From contig NZ_JOCQ01000003.1 of assembly GCF_000720725.1 (NCBI RefSeq), positions 62,001 through 126,000 on the forward strand: a stretch of DNA of 64,000 bases. Direction: 5' to 3'. This document shows, piece by piece, positions 43,124-51,021 of the stretch. The notes under the pieces are model-generated. The model was given only the letters and a program-made list of their open reading frames with translations. It ran no database searches and was not told the origin of the DNA. Made by a program: the position numbers and the translations under genes. The first letter of the stretch is position 1. Each line of letters begins with the position of its first letter. Origin of the DNA: Streptomyces rimosus subsp. rimosus. Its GTDB lineage: Bacteria > Actinomycetota > Actinomycetes > Streptomycetales > Streptomycetaceae.

Positions 43124-44095
43124 CTATCCATCGACTTTCACCCCGTAGAAGCCACCCGCCTGGGTCGGGACCTCATTTTCGGTGGTGACTGCCAGCGCGT
43201 CATGATTCAGGCTGTACTCCGCGTGCTCACGGAACACCCGTAGCAGTTGCTTCTCCACCGCCTTGATGCTGTCGCCGCACTCCCTGTGAGTAGTGGTGGC
43301 CGGATCGGAGAACTCAATGGCCGTCGCGGCGACCTCCGCCTTCGCTCTGAAGTCGTTGCATCCGAGGCTGCCGTGGACGGTGCCGTCGCCGTCGAAGACG
43401 ACGTAAACCTCACCGATCTTCGGGGCGATATCGGTCGGCGCCGCCTGACTGTCTCCCTCATACAGGCTTCTCACGGCCCATTTGGTACCGATGAGGGGGG
43501 CGGGAATGCCGCGTTGCAACTCGAACCCGTCCTTGCGGGTGTTGACGAGAAACAATTGTTCCGCCGACGGGCCGGAGTCGGCCCGCAGACCGCTGCGCAG
43601 GATGGTCTTCACGTACTTCTCGAACGTGACCTGCTCGCGGCTGCACTCCTGCTGCTGCTCGCCGCGTCCGGAAGCAGGCGGGGACGATGAGGACTCGGAC
43701 ATCCGCACTTCACCGATACGCACCCGCCTGCCGTCGACAGTGGCATCGGCCTTGAAGCGGTGGCAGCCGAGACTGCCCGCGACGTGCCCATTGCCGTCGA
43801 ACTCCAACCAGGCCGAGCCGTGCGGGGCCGCCGTGACACCGTCGTCCAGGCGCAGCCGTTCGATGTTCCAGTGCGTGCCGGTGAAGGGGACGTGGGTAGG
43901 GGACGGGGTCGGCGTGGTTTCTTGGGGCTTCGGGGTCCAGGGTGTCGCGGTCGCCCCGTCCCCGGCCCCGCCCCCGTCCCCGGAGTGCGCACCGCACGCA
44001 GACATTACGGCGATCAGCGCCAGGGCCCCGGCCGACCGGATAACACCCCGGCGGGCCCGGCGATGCCGCCATATCCGCGCATTCCCCGGCGCCAT
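43124..44095 (-). CDS. META-domain lipoprotein B
   Basis: 323 residues from ATG 44095, with a purine-rich GGGAGTGGGAGG upstream; the open frame beyond is overlap with the DUF3574 gene. Lipobox IAVMSAC (Cys about 34), a Pro/Thr linker, and again two META-like repeats (SAWLEFDGNGHVAGSLGCHRF and VYVVFDGDGTVHGSLGCNDFRAKA). It resembles protein A over the full length, so the pair arose by duplication and both probably sit on the outer face of the membrane. Divergent from the DUF3574 gene. Confidence 0.8.
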   Translation of the reverse strand: MAPGNARIWRHRRARRGVIRSAGALALIAVMSACGAHSGDGGGAGDGATATPWTPKPQETTPTPSPTHVPFTGTHWNIERLRLDDGVTAAPHGSAWLEFDGNGHVAGSLGCHRFKADATVDGRRVRIGEVRMSESSSSPPASGRGEQQQECSREQVTFEKYVKTILRSGLRADSGPSAEQLFLVNTRKDGFELQRGIPAPLIGTKWAVRSLYEGDSQAAPTDIAPKIGEVYVVFDGDGTVHGSLGCNDFRAKAEVAATAIEFSDPATTTHRECGDSIKAVEKQLLRVFREHAEYSLNHDALAVTTENEVPTQAGGFYGVKVDG

Positions 44096-44203
44096 GGCCT
44101 CCCACTCCCTCACACTCGATTCGCCGACATCACTCAGCACCCTCTCAACTCGTTGCTCCACAAGGAAACGGCCCATCTCCCGCTTCCCCGAGAGGAACAG
44201 CCC

Positions 44204-44725
44204 ATGACGCCGACCTCCGACCGCTCCCCCTCCCGCGTCCCGCGCGGGCTTCGCCGCTCCCGGCTGCGCCTGGCCGCGATCACGCTGAGCGCCGCGCTCC
44301 TGGGCGCCGGTGCGCCGACCGCGTACGCGGCGCTCGCCGGCGATTCCCATTCCGCCGCCCCGAGTGCCGCCCCGCCCCAGAAGGCCGCCGAGGGACGCCC
44401 GTACGTCGAGACCAGCCTCCTGTTCGGCACCGCCCGGCCCAACGGCGGGCCGCCGGTCACGGACAAGGAATTCCGCGCCTTCGTCGACACGTTCGTCACG
44501 CCGCGCTTCCCCGCCGGACTCACGGTGCAGGACGGCTACGGGCAGTACCGCGACTCGCACGGCACGATCGAGCGCGAGCGCTCGTACGAGCTGATCCTGC
44601 TCTACCCGACATCCGAGGCCCGGCCCAACGACCCGAAGATCGAGCAGGTCCGCGCCGCGTACATGAAGCGCTTCGGCCAGGAATCGGTGGCGCGTATCGA
44701 CGACAGCGCGCGGGTGGACTTCTGA
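44204..44725 (+). CDS. Exported DUF3574-domain protein
   Basis: 173 residues from ATG 44204 (GAGAGGAA just upstream). Arg-rich N-terminus then a signal segment (LRLAAITLSAALLGAGAPTAYA). The domain spanning YVETSLLFGTARPNGGPPVTDKEF to YELILLYPTSE matches DUF3574, a small family of exported actinobacterial and proteobacterial proteins of unknown role. One Cys-free mature domain. Divergent from the META lipoproteins. Confidence 0.8.
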   Translation: MTPTSDRSPSRVPRGLRRSRLRLAAITLSAALLGAGAPTAYAALAGDSHSAAPSAAPPQKAAEGRPYVETSLLFGTARPNGGPPVTDKEFRAFVDTFVTPRFPAGLTVQDGYGQYRDSHGTIERERSYELILLYPTSEARPNDPKIEQVRAAYMKRFGQESVARIDDSARVDF

Positions 44726-44748
44726 GGTGGCCGAAGCCGGACCTCATC

Positions 44749-44780
44749 ATGTTCACCTTGAAGTGAACATGGGCTAGGGT
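44749..44780 (+). promoter_or_regulatory. Promoter with palindromic operator ahead of the F420-reductase-like gene
   Basis: ATGTTCAC-CTTGAA-GTGAACAT (44749-44770) is a perfect eight-base-arm palindrome. TTCACC (44752-44757) and TAGGGT (44775-44780) are spaced 17 bases, so the dyad covers the -35 and spacer. This geometry is typical of MerR-type or repressor operators; no regulator gene is adjacent on the same side. Confidence 0.6.
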
Positions 44781-44870
44781 GGCCGCAGCCCGGCCGGGAG
44801 CGACAGGGGGGTGCACCCGGGCACCCGGCCGGGCCTACGATCCGCCACGACAGCAGCGAGGTTGAGGGTC

Positions 44871-45587
44871 ATGCCGACTCTGGGAATCATTGGGAGCGGG
44901 CACATCGGCGCGGCGGTCGCCCGGCTGGCGGTGGCGGCCGGAATCCCGGTCGTGATGGCCAACTCACGCGGCCCGGAGAGCCTTGCCCGGCTCATCGCCG
45001 AGCTGGGCCCACTGGCCACCGCGGGCACCGCCGAGCAAGCCGCGCGGGCGGGCGGCATCGTCGTGACGTCCGTCCCGTTGACGGCCGTACCCACCCTGCC
45101 GACGGCAGCCCTGCGAGGCCGGACCGTCCTGGACACCAGCAACTACTATCCGCGCCGCGACGGCCGGATCACCCCGCTGGACAGCGAGGAACTGACCACC
45201 AGCGAACTCGTACAGCAGCACTTGCCCGGGGCGCACCTGGTCAAGGCGTTCAACAACATCTGGGCGCACCACATCCCCCAACTCGCCCGCCCCTCCGGCG
45301 CACCGGACCGCTCCGCACTGCCGATCGCCGGCGACGACCAGGGTGCGAAGCAGTCGGCGGCGGCCCTGATCGACCGGCTCGGGTTCGACACGTTCGATGC
45401 CGGGCCGCTGGCCGAGAGCTGGCGGTTCGAGCCGGAGTCGACCGCCTACACCCGGCTGTACGCCGCCGACCCGGACGTCCCCCGAGACCGCCTGCTCGAC
45501 GTCCCCGGCCTGCCCGTACCGGTCGAGGGCCTGCGCGCGGCCCTCACCCAGGCCCAACGCGTACGCGTCGCCAACCGCGTGTACTGA
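44871..45587 (+). CDS. NAD(P)-binding oxidoreductase of the NADPH:F420 reductase-like family
   Basis: 238 residues from ATG 44871. N-terminal Rossmann motif GIIGSGHIGAAVARLAVAAG, strand-2 motif VVMANSRGPESL, and VVTSVPLTAVPTLPTAALRG, TVLDTSNYYPRRDG, VKAFNNIWAHHI match F420-dependent NADP reductase-like proteins, which use a C-terminal Rossmann fold only. The exact cofactor and substrate are uncertain. Driven by a promoter with a palindromic operator. Convergent with DUF4287. Confidence 0.8.
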   Translation: MPTLGIIGSGHIGAAVARLAVAAGIPVVMANSRGPESLARLIAELGPLATAGTAEQAARAGGIVVTSVPLTAVPTLPTAALRGRTVLDTSNYYPRRDGRITPLDSEELTTSELVQQHLPGAHLVKAFNNIWAHHIPQLARPSGAPDRSALPIAGDDQGAKQSAAALIDRLGFDTFDAGPLAESWRFEPESTAYTRLYAADPDVPRDRLLDVPGLPVPVEGLRAALTQAQRVRVANRVY

Positions 45588-45626
45588 CCCTCGACCAGGC
45601 CCGCCGTCCAGGACGCCGACCCGGCC

Positions 45627-45842
45627 TTACTCGCCCTTCCCCTCCGCGAGCGTGTGCGCGACCAGGGCGTTGGCGTGTCCGTGCCCCATCCCGTGCTCGG
45701 CCTTCAGCCAGCCGACCAGCTCCATGTGCTTGGTCAGCGGCGAAGCGCGGACGAGGTCCTTCCACTCGGCTATGGGCTTCCCGTACTTCTTCTCGATCGA
45801 CGGGAAGTAACTGGCCGGGCCTTTCACAGCAGTTTCAGTCAT
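45627..45842 (-). CDS. DUF4287-domain small protein
   Basis: 71 residues from ATG 45842; the ORF extends upstream without need. Helical with the DUF4287 pattern (GPASYFPSIEKKYGKPIAEW, LVGWLKAEHGMGHGHANALVAHTL). It is a compact, widespread actinobacterial domain of unknown function, sometimes found fused to DUF5655. Divergent from the VOC gene. Confidence 0.75.
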   Translation of the reverse strand: MTETAVKGPASYFPSIEKKYGKPIAEWKDLVRASPLTKHMELVGWLKAEHGMGHGHANALVAHTLAEGKGE

Positions 45843-45958
45843 GTCCGCAGTCTGGCACCCACCACTGACAACGGGCCCTGGCCCCAGGGCCGCCCGCCCC
45901 GCAACGTGCGCCCGTAATTCAGGAGATGCGCAACGGGAGGCGCTGTTATGGTGCGCCG

Positions 45959-46393
45959 ATGTCATCGATCAGGCAGGTTCAAATCACCTTCGACTGCACG
46001 GAGCCCGAGCGCGTCGCCCGCTTCTGGTGCGAGGTGCTGGGGTACGTCGTACCGCCGCCCCCGGAGGGGTTCGCCTCGTGGGCCGATTTCGACCGCTCGC
46101 TGCCGCCCGACCGGCAGGGCGCGTCGTTCGCCTGCGGCGACCCCTCGGGTGTGGGCCCGCGGCTGTACTTCCAGCGCGTCCCCGAGGGCAAGGTCGTCAA
46201 GAACCGTGTGCATCTCGACGTACGGGTCGGCACCGGGCTCGTCGGCGAAGAGCGCCTCGCCGCACTCGAAGCCGAGTGCACACGACTGATCGCGCTCGGC
46301 GCGACGCGCGAGCGAGTGCTGCTCGCCGACGAGTACAACGAATCGTGCATCGTGATGCAGGACGTCGAGGGCAACGAGTTCTGCCTCGACTGA
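45959..46393 (+). CDS. VOC-superfamily (glyoxalase/bleomycin-resistance fold) protein
   Basis: 144 residues. Tandem beta-alpha-beta-beta-beta units: IRQVQITFDCTEPERVARFWCEVLGY and VVKNRVHLDVRVGTGLVGEERLAAL, ending DVEGNEFCLD, which is the usual metal Glu motif. It is likely a metal-dependent lyase/dioxygenase or drug-binding protein; substrate unknown. Convergent with a DUF397 gene. Confidence 0.85.
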   Translation: MSSIRQVQITFDCTEPERVARFWCEVLGYVVPPPPEGFASWADFDRSLPPDRQGASFACGDPSGVGPRLYFQRVPEGKVVKNRVHLDVRVGTGLVGEERLAALEAECTRLIALGATRERVLLADEYNESCIVMQDVEGNEFCLD

Positions 46394-46399
46394 GCCGAA

Positions 46400-46597
46400 C
46401 TAGTCCCTCCGGTCGAGCTTGCCCGCTTTGACGTGCGTTATGAGGCGGCGGAGGGCGTGGGGTGCGGCCCGGAGGATGGTGTCGGGGGTGGCGCTCTCCA
46501 TCAGGCCGATACCCCCGTCGCGCTCGTCCACCGCCACGAGCACGCAGTTCGCCCCCTCGCCGCTGAACGACGAGCGGGTCCAGTTTGGCTGGGGCAT
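46400..46597 (-). CDS. DUF397-domain protein A
   Basis: 65 residues. Opening NWTRSSFSGEGANCVLVAVDE with a Ser/Gly-rich loop is diagnostic of DUF397, small proteins found only in actinobacteria beside XRE-DUF5753 regulators and ATP-binding proteins (WhiJ-type cassettes). The C-terminal helix (TILRAAPHALRRLITHVKAG) resembles the paralogue at 46658. Last gene of the cassette, 60 bases from its paralogue. Confidence 0.85.
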   Translation of the reverse strand: MPQPNWTRSSFSGEGANCVLVAVDERDGGIGLMESATPDTILRAAPHALRRLITHVKAGKLDRRD

Positions 46598-46657
46598 ACT
46601 CTCTGCCTCTCGTGAGCCGTATCGCGATGACCAGCCATGAATACGGGCTACCGCCCC

Positions 46658-46855
46658 CTAACCACGCCCGTCCAGCTCGCCCGCCTTGACCTGCGCTATC
46701 AGGTGACGCAGCCCCTGCGGCGCGGCCCTGAGGATGACGTCGGGGGCGTCGCTCTCCATCAGGCTGATACCCCCACCGGGGCCACCCACTGCCACGTGCA
46801 GGCAAGCTTCCCCTTCACTGCAAAACGACGAGCGCGTCCAATTCGGTCGAGTCAT
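46658..46855 (-). CDS. DUF397-domain protein B
   Basis: 65 residues, close in sequence to protein A (NWTRSSFCSEGEACLHVAVGG, then VILRAAPQGLRHLIAQVKAG). It lies between protein A and the XRE regulator on the same strand (12 bases from the regulator stop), so all three are probably one operon. Tandem duplication of a DUF397 gene is uncommon but not unknown. Confidence 0.85.
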   Translation of the reverse strand: MTRPNWTRSSFCSEGEACLHVAVGGPGGGISLMESDAPDVILRAAPQGLRHLIAQVKAGELDGRG

Positions 46856-46867
46856 GCCCTCCGCCTT

Positions 46868-47719
46868 TCACAAGCTGCGTGCGATGGCCTGGATGAAATC
46901 CCGTGACTCCCTCTTCCCGAGGGCCACGGCCTCCATACGCTCCAGGAGCTTTCGGTACTTGGACAGCTGGGCCTCGGCGTCCAGCATCACCGGACCATGC
47001 GACTGGTCGAGTTGCACGGTGTCCAGATGCGGCACCGGCCCGTCGATGTAGTAGACCGACTGCCCCGATCCGGGGAACGCGCCTGCGTCGAAGGGGATGA
47101 CCCTGATCGTGACCCCGTCCCGTTCGCTCGTCTCCAGCAGGCGTTCCAGCTGGGGCCGTGCGATCGTGGGGCCGCCGAACTTCATCCGTAGGGCCGCCTC
47201 ATGAACGACTGCCCGATAGGGGGCCGGAGCATTGCGGTACAGAACCGTCTGCCGCTTGATCCGGAATGACACCCGGTGTTCGATCTCGGGCGGTGTCAGC
47301 GGGGTAACTCCTTGCCGAAAGACCTCACGCGCGTGCTCGGGCGTCTGCAGCAGCCCCGGAATGTGCACGGTGTGCGCCACCCGCAGGCCCGCCGCGTAGT
47401 GCTCCATCTCGGCCAGATCCAGCAACCCGGCAGGCAGCACCTCCCGGTACTCCTCCCACCAGCCGCGTCGGCGCGCGCCCGCCATGGTGATCAGTTCGTT
47501 CAGCAGCGGCTCGTCCGCGCAGTCGTAATTGCGGGCCATCGCCCGGATGCGCTCGCCGCTGACTCCGAAGCGTCCGGACTCGATGTTGCTGATCTGCGCC
47601 TGGTTCGTGCCGAGCAGGCGACCCGCCTCCGTGGAGGACAGCCCGGCGAGTTCTCTCAGTTTTCGCAGTTCCGCGCCGAGCCTCAGCCGTCGGGCTGTGA
47701 TCACAGCTCGTGGGGCCAT
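46868..47719 (-). CDS. WhiJ-like XRE regulator with DUF5753
   Basis: 283 residues from ATG 47719 with GGAGG upstream. N-terminal XRE helix-turn-helix (LRKLRELAGLSSTEAGRLLGTNQAQISNIESGRFG) followed by a DUF5753 domain (VHIPGLLQTPEHAREVF, EAALRMKFGG, RVIPFDAGAF, YYIDGPVPHLDTVQLD). Such proteins sit in WhiJ-type cassettes that regulate development or antibiotic production in Streptomyces. Divergent from an ATP-binding protein gene across a 129-base gap with a palindrome at 47787. Confidence 0.88.
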   Translation of the reverse strand: MAPRAVITARRLRLGAELRKLRELAGLSSTEAGRLLGTNQAQISNIESGRFGVSGERIRAMARNYDCADEPLLNELITMAGARRRGWWEEYREVLPAGLLDLAEMEHYAAGLRVAHTVHIPGLLQTPEHAREVFRQGVTPLTPPEIEHRVSFRIKRQTVLYRNAPAPYRAVVHEAALRMKFGGPTIARPQLERLLETSERDGVTIRVIPFDAGAFPGSGQSVYYIDGPVPHLDTVQLDQSHGPVMLDAEAQLSKYRKLLERMEAVALGKRESRDFIQAIARSL

Positions 47720-47786
47720 CCTCGTTCCTCCGTCACCCACACAGGTACACATCTCAGGGATTTGCGGCGACCGCCTAATACTTTGA

Positions 47787-47802
47787 CCGTAGCGGCCTAC
47801 GG
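47787..47802. promoter_or_regulatory. Palindrome in the WhiJ-cassette divergent promoter region
   Basis: CCGTAG-CGGC-CTACGG: six-base arms around a four-base spacer. It overlaps the likely promoter region of the XRE gene (a TATTAG -10-like element lies on the minus strand just beyond). A possible autoregulatory operator for the XRE protein. Confidence 0.45.
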
Positions 47803-47848
47803 TGTGACGCGCACCACCATCGCTCACTCTTCACCCGAGGAGATTGCC

Positions 47849-48319
47849 ATGGCCATCGCGTCCCCGCCCCAGAACTGGGCCTACACCCTCCAACTCCCCC
47901 GCTCCACCGGCGCACCCCGCATCGCGCGGGTGATACTGCGCGCCGCGCTTGACCACCACGGCCTGGGTGAACTGGTCGAGACTGCCGAGCTGTTGACCAG
48001 CGAGCTGGTCACCAACGCGTATCTGCACACCGAAGGGCCCTCCTCGGTGCGGATGCGGCGCGTGCGGGAGGACCGGGTCCGGGTCAGCGTGTGGGACACC
48101 GACCCGGTGATTCCGGCGCCGTTCGACCGGCCTGTTGATCTCTTCGGCGGGGCGGGTGGCGCCCTGGACGCGGAGGCCGGACGTGGGCTGCTGCTCGTCC
48201 GGGTCTGCGCGGCCAACTGGGGCGCTCACCCGATCGGTACCGCACTCTTCGGGCTGGAGGGGAAGGCGCTCTGGTTCGAACTGGTTACGGGGCGCGAGGC
48301 GTTCGACGTCGCGGCGTGA
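47849..48319 (+). CDS. ATP-binding (GHKL) protein of the WhiJ-type cassette
   Basis: 156 residues from ATG 47849 with CCGAGGAGA upstream. Anti-sigma-like GHKL ATPase: N-box ELLTSELVTNAYLHTEG, altered G1 region VSVWDTDPVIPAP, and the GRGLLLVRVCAANW motif. It pairs by divergent transcription with the XRE-DUF5753 gene, the standard Streptomyces arrangement. Partner-switching with DUF397 proteins is suggested by homologous clusters, but the exact mechanism is unsettled. Confidence 0.85.
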   Translation: MAIASPPQNWAYTLQLPRSTGAPRIARVILRAALDHHGLGELVETAELLTSELVTNAYLHTEGPSSVRMRRVREDRVRVSVWDTDPVIPAPFDRPVDLFGGAGGALDAEAGRGLLLVRVCAANWGAHPIGTALFGLEGKALWFELVTGREAFDVAA

Positions 48320-48346
48320 GGGGCCCGGTCACCGGCGCCCGCCGGG

Positions 48347-49201
48347 TCAGCGGAAGTCGGCGGCGTGGTCCTGCGCCCACTGCTCGAACGTGCGGGCCGG
48401 GCGCCCGGTGACCTGCTGGACCGTGTCCGTCACCGGCGCAGTCGTGCCGACGGCGGTGGCGAAGAGGCGGAAGAGCTGGAGCAGGACCTCCTTCGGGACC
48501 CTCGGCGTCGCGCGCTCCTCGGCGGCCTGCTCCTCGGAGATCGTCTCCATCCGCGTGGGGCGGCCGATGACCCGGCCGATGGTGACGACTTGCTCATCCC
48601 TGGTGAGGGACGCCGGCCCGGTGACGACGTACGCCTTGCCGGCGTGCGCGTCGGTGGCGTCCAGGAGGGCCGCAGCGGCCACCGCGGCGAGGTCGTCCTC
48701 GTGTACGGGGGAGGTGGCGGCCCCGGGGTGCGGGTCGCGGACCACGCCGCCTTCCCGGATCTCCTCGGCCCACTGGAGCGCGTTGGCGGCGTACGCGCCG
48801 CCGCGCACGAAGGTCCACTCCAGGCCGGAGGCGCGTATCGCGTCCTCCACGCCGCCGTGCATCCGGGCGAGGAAGTTGTCGTCGTCCCGCGGGCCGTCGC
48901 CGACGGCTATGGAGGAGTTGAGGACGATGCGCCGCACCCCGGCCTTCACCGCCGCGTCCACGACGGTACGGGCCGCGTCGCCGCCGCCCGCCGCGAGGTT
49001 GAGGAAGAGCGCGTCGGCGCCGTTCAGGGCCGGTTCGAGCGAGGCCGGGTCGGTGAGGTCGGCCCGTACCGTCTCGGCTTCGGCCGGCAGTCCGGCCCGC
49101 TCGGGGTCGCGGGTCAGCGCGCGTACGGCGGCACCCTCCGCGAGCAGGTGATCGACCAGACTGCGGCCGATGTTGCCGGTGGCGCCGGTTACTACGATCA
49201 T
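48347..49201 (-). CDS. NmrA-like NAD(P)-dependent oxidoreductase
   Basis: 284 residues. GATGNIGRSLVDHLLA and VRADLTDPASLEPALNGADALFLN are the extended NAD(P)-binding motifs of the NmrA/atypical SDR family. There is no canonical YxxxK active site in the usual place, and the family often acts as a redox sensor or quinone/thioester reductase. It is monocistronic and convergent with the WhiJ-cassette ATPase. Confidence 0.85.
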   Translation of the reverse strand: MIVVTGATGNIGRSLVDHLLAEGAAVRALTRDPERAGLPAEAETVRADLTDPASLEPALNGADALFLNLAAGGGDAARTVVDAAVKAGVRRIVLNSSIAVGDGPRDDDNFLARMHGGVEDAIRASGLEWTFVRGGAYAANALQWAEEIREGGVVRDPHPGAATSPVHEDDLAAVAAAALLDATDAHAGKAYVVTGPASLTRDEQVVTIGRVIGRPTRMETISEEQAAEERATPRVPKEVLLQLFRLFATAVGTTAPVTDTVQQVTGRPARTFEQWAQDHAADFR

Positions 49202-49444
49202 CGCGGGCTCTCCTGGTGGTGTGGCACGGATGCGGCGTCTTTCGACTGCTGCTGACTTCGGTCAACGTCGGGGCGCGCGGGGAATTCCCGTACCGCGGAG
49301 ATACTCCGCGCGGCACCGGTCCGGCACGCCTCCGCCCCTCATGGCGACCGGTTTTGGCCATGCGGGCGGGACAAGCCCGCGCATACCTCACTTACCGCCA
49401 GTAGGACTTGCGTTCGAGGGTTGTACGCATGGTGGGATGTCCTG

Positions 49445-50911
49445 ATGCGCATCCCCACACGCATACCCTCACCTTCCTCGAACCCTCCCCCCACACCAAG
49501 CACAGACGAACAGGGCAGCACGGGCGATATGGGCAGTACAGCCGGTACGGGCGGAGACGACGGAAAGCGTCAGAACGGCGGCGGCGATCCCGGCCGCGCC
49601 TCGGGCGATGGCGACACCGCACGCTTCGAGAAGATCAACCCGTACGCGGATCTCGCCGCGCTGGCCGACCCCGAACCGGACCCGGACGCGGAGCCCGCGA
49701 GCGGTCCGACGCGGCTGAACCGGCGTACATACCTGAACGAGCGGGACGAAAGCGACGACCCGCTGGGTCTGGGCCTGCGCTCCGAGGAGGACGATCCGGA
49801 AGCCTGGGCGCCGCCGAACCACCGCCGCCGCAAGCGCGGGATCAGCCGCTTCGCGGCGGCGCCGAAGACGGCGAAGCTGCTGGTCGCGGTCCTGGTGTGC
49901 GTGGCGTTCCTGGCACTGTCCGACCGGTTCGCCGTGCTGTACGCGCAGCATGCGGCCGCGGAGAAGCTGAAGGAATCGCTGCATCTGAACGCCGCGCCGG
50001 AAGTGGACATCAAGGGGTTTCCGTTTCTGACGCAGGTCGTCGGCAAGCGGCTGGAGCAAGTGGATGTCACCGTTCCGGACCTGGCGGCCGACCGGGTGTC
50101 GCTGGCCAAGGTCGAGGCGTCCGCGAAGGACGTACGGCTCGACGGCGACCTGCCCACCTCCCTCACGGGCGCCACGGTCGGCAGCATGCAGGGCACCGTG
50201 CTGCTGTCGTTCGACGACATGAACCGGGAACTGGGCGCCTCACAGGTCAAGTTCAGTGAGCTCGGGCCGAACTCCGTGCGCGCGGTGGGGCAGCTGCCCA
50301 TCGCCGGGCACGAGTTGCGCGTACAGGCGGAGGCGCACATCCGGCAGGCCGGTGACCGCGGGATCAGCACGGACATCGGCAAGATGCGGCTGGACATCGC
50401 GGACGTGGCCGTCTACCGGCCGGGCACCGGCAAGGAGGATGGCCTGCGGCTGACCCGTAAGGCCGCGGCCGAGGTGAGCCGGCAGGCCGCCAAGGTGAAG
50501 GCCATGCTGGGCGTGCCGGCCATCGCGGAGCGCCTCGGCATTCCGCAGCAGGCCATCGACGAGGCACTGCGCAGCGAGGAGAAGCTGCACGAGCTGACCG
50601 GGGCGCCGCGCTTCATCGAGCAGCTGATGCAGGTCAACCTCGTCGACGTGGTGGTCGATCATCCGTGGCTGCTCCAGAAGGTCGGCATCGATCCGAAGAT
50701 CCTGGGCGCGCTGTCCGGCCTGACCAAGCCGCAGCTGGCCGACCGGCTGTCGCTCTCCTTCCGGCTGCCCAAGACGCCCGGTGACGTACGGCTGCGGGAC
50801 ATCTCGGTGGAGCGGGACGGAATCCGGGTGAAGTTCTCCGGGGCCGGGCTGCCGATCGGGAGCGCGGCCAAGGACAAGGGGAACGGTAAGGGGGAGGGGA
50901 AGGGGAAGTAG
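49445..50911 (+). CDS. DUF2993/LmeA-type membrane-anchored lipid-binding protein
   Basis: 488 residues from ATG 49445 (the frame opens at TTG 49421; GGGATG lies upstream of the ATG). An acidic, disordered N-terminal cytoplasmic segment of about 140 residues precedes one membrane helix (KLLVAVLVCVAFLALS, about 150-165). The extracellular part matches DUF2993/LmeA (AEKLKESLHLNAAPEVDIKGFPFLTQVVGKRLEQVDV), a tube-like domain that handles lipids, linked to mannan elongation in mycobacteria. The C-terminus ends in a Lys/Gly repeat. Function in Streptomyces unknown. Confidence 0.82.
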   Translation: MRIPTRIPSPSSNPPPTPSTDEQGSTGDMGSTAGTGGDDGKRQNGGGDPGRASGDGDTARFEKINPYADLAALADPEPDPDAEPASGPTRLNRRTYLNERDESDDPLGLGLRSEEDDPEAWAPPNHRRRKRGISRFAAAPKTAKLLVAVLVCVAFLALSDRFAVLYAQHAAAEKLKESLHLNAAPEVDIKGFPFLTQVVGKRLEQVDVTVPDLAADRVSLAKVEASAKDVRLDGDLPTSLTGATVGSMQGTVLLSFDDMNRELGASQVKFSELGPNSVRAVGQLPIAGHELRVQAEAHIRQAGDRGISTDIGKMRLDIADVAVYRPGTGKEDGLRLTRKAAAEVSRQAAKVKAMLGVPAIAERLGIPQQAIDEALRSEEKLHELTGAPRFIEQLMQVNLVDVVVDHPWLLQKVGIDPKILGALSGLTKPQLADRLSLSFRLPKTPGDVRLRDISVERDGIRVKFSGAGLPIGSAAKDKGNGKGEGKGK

Positions 50912-50983
50912 GGCGAGCGCGCGCTGTGCCGAGCGCACGCGCTGCGCGGGGGCCGTGCCAGGCCGCGCCCGGCCGTGTCAGCC

Positions 50984-51015
50984 CGTGCCGGGGTCGCGGA
51001 AGCGGCCCCGGCACG
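50984..51015. terminator. Hairpin between convergent DUF2993 and histidine kinase genes
   Basis: CGTGCCGGGG (50984-50993) and CCCCGGCACG (51006-51015) form a ten-base stem with a 12-base loop in the 110-base gap; it can serve both genes. Confidence 0.65.
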
Positions 51016-51021
51016 GCCTCC

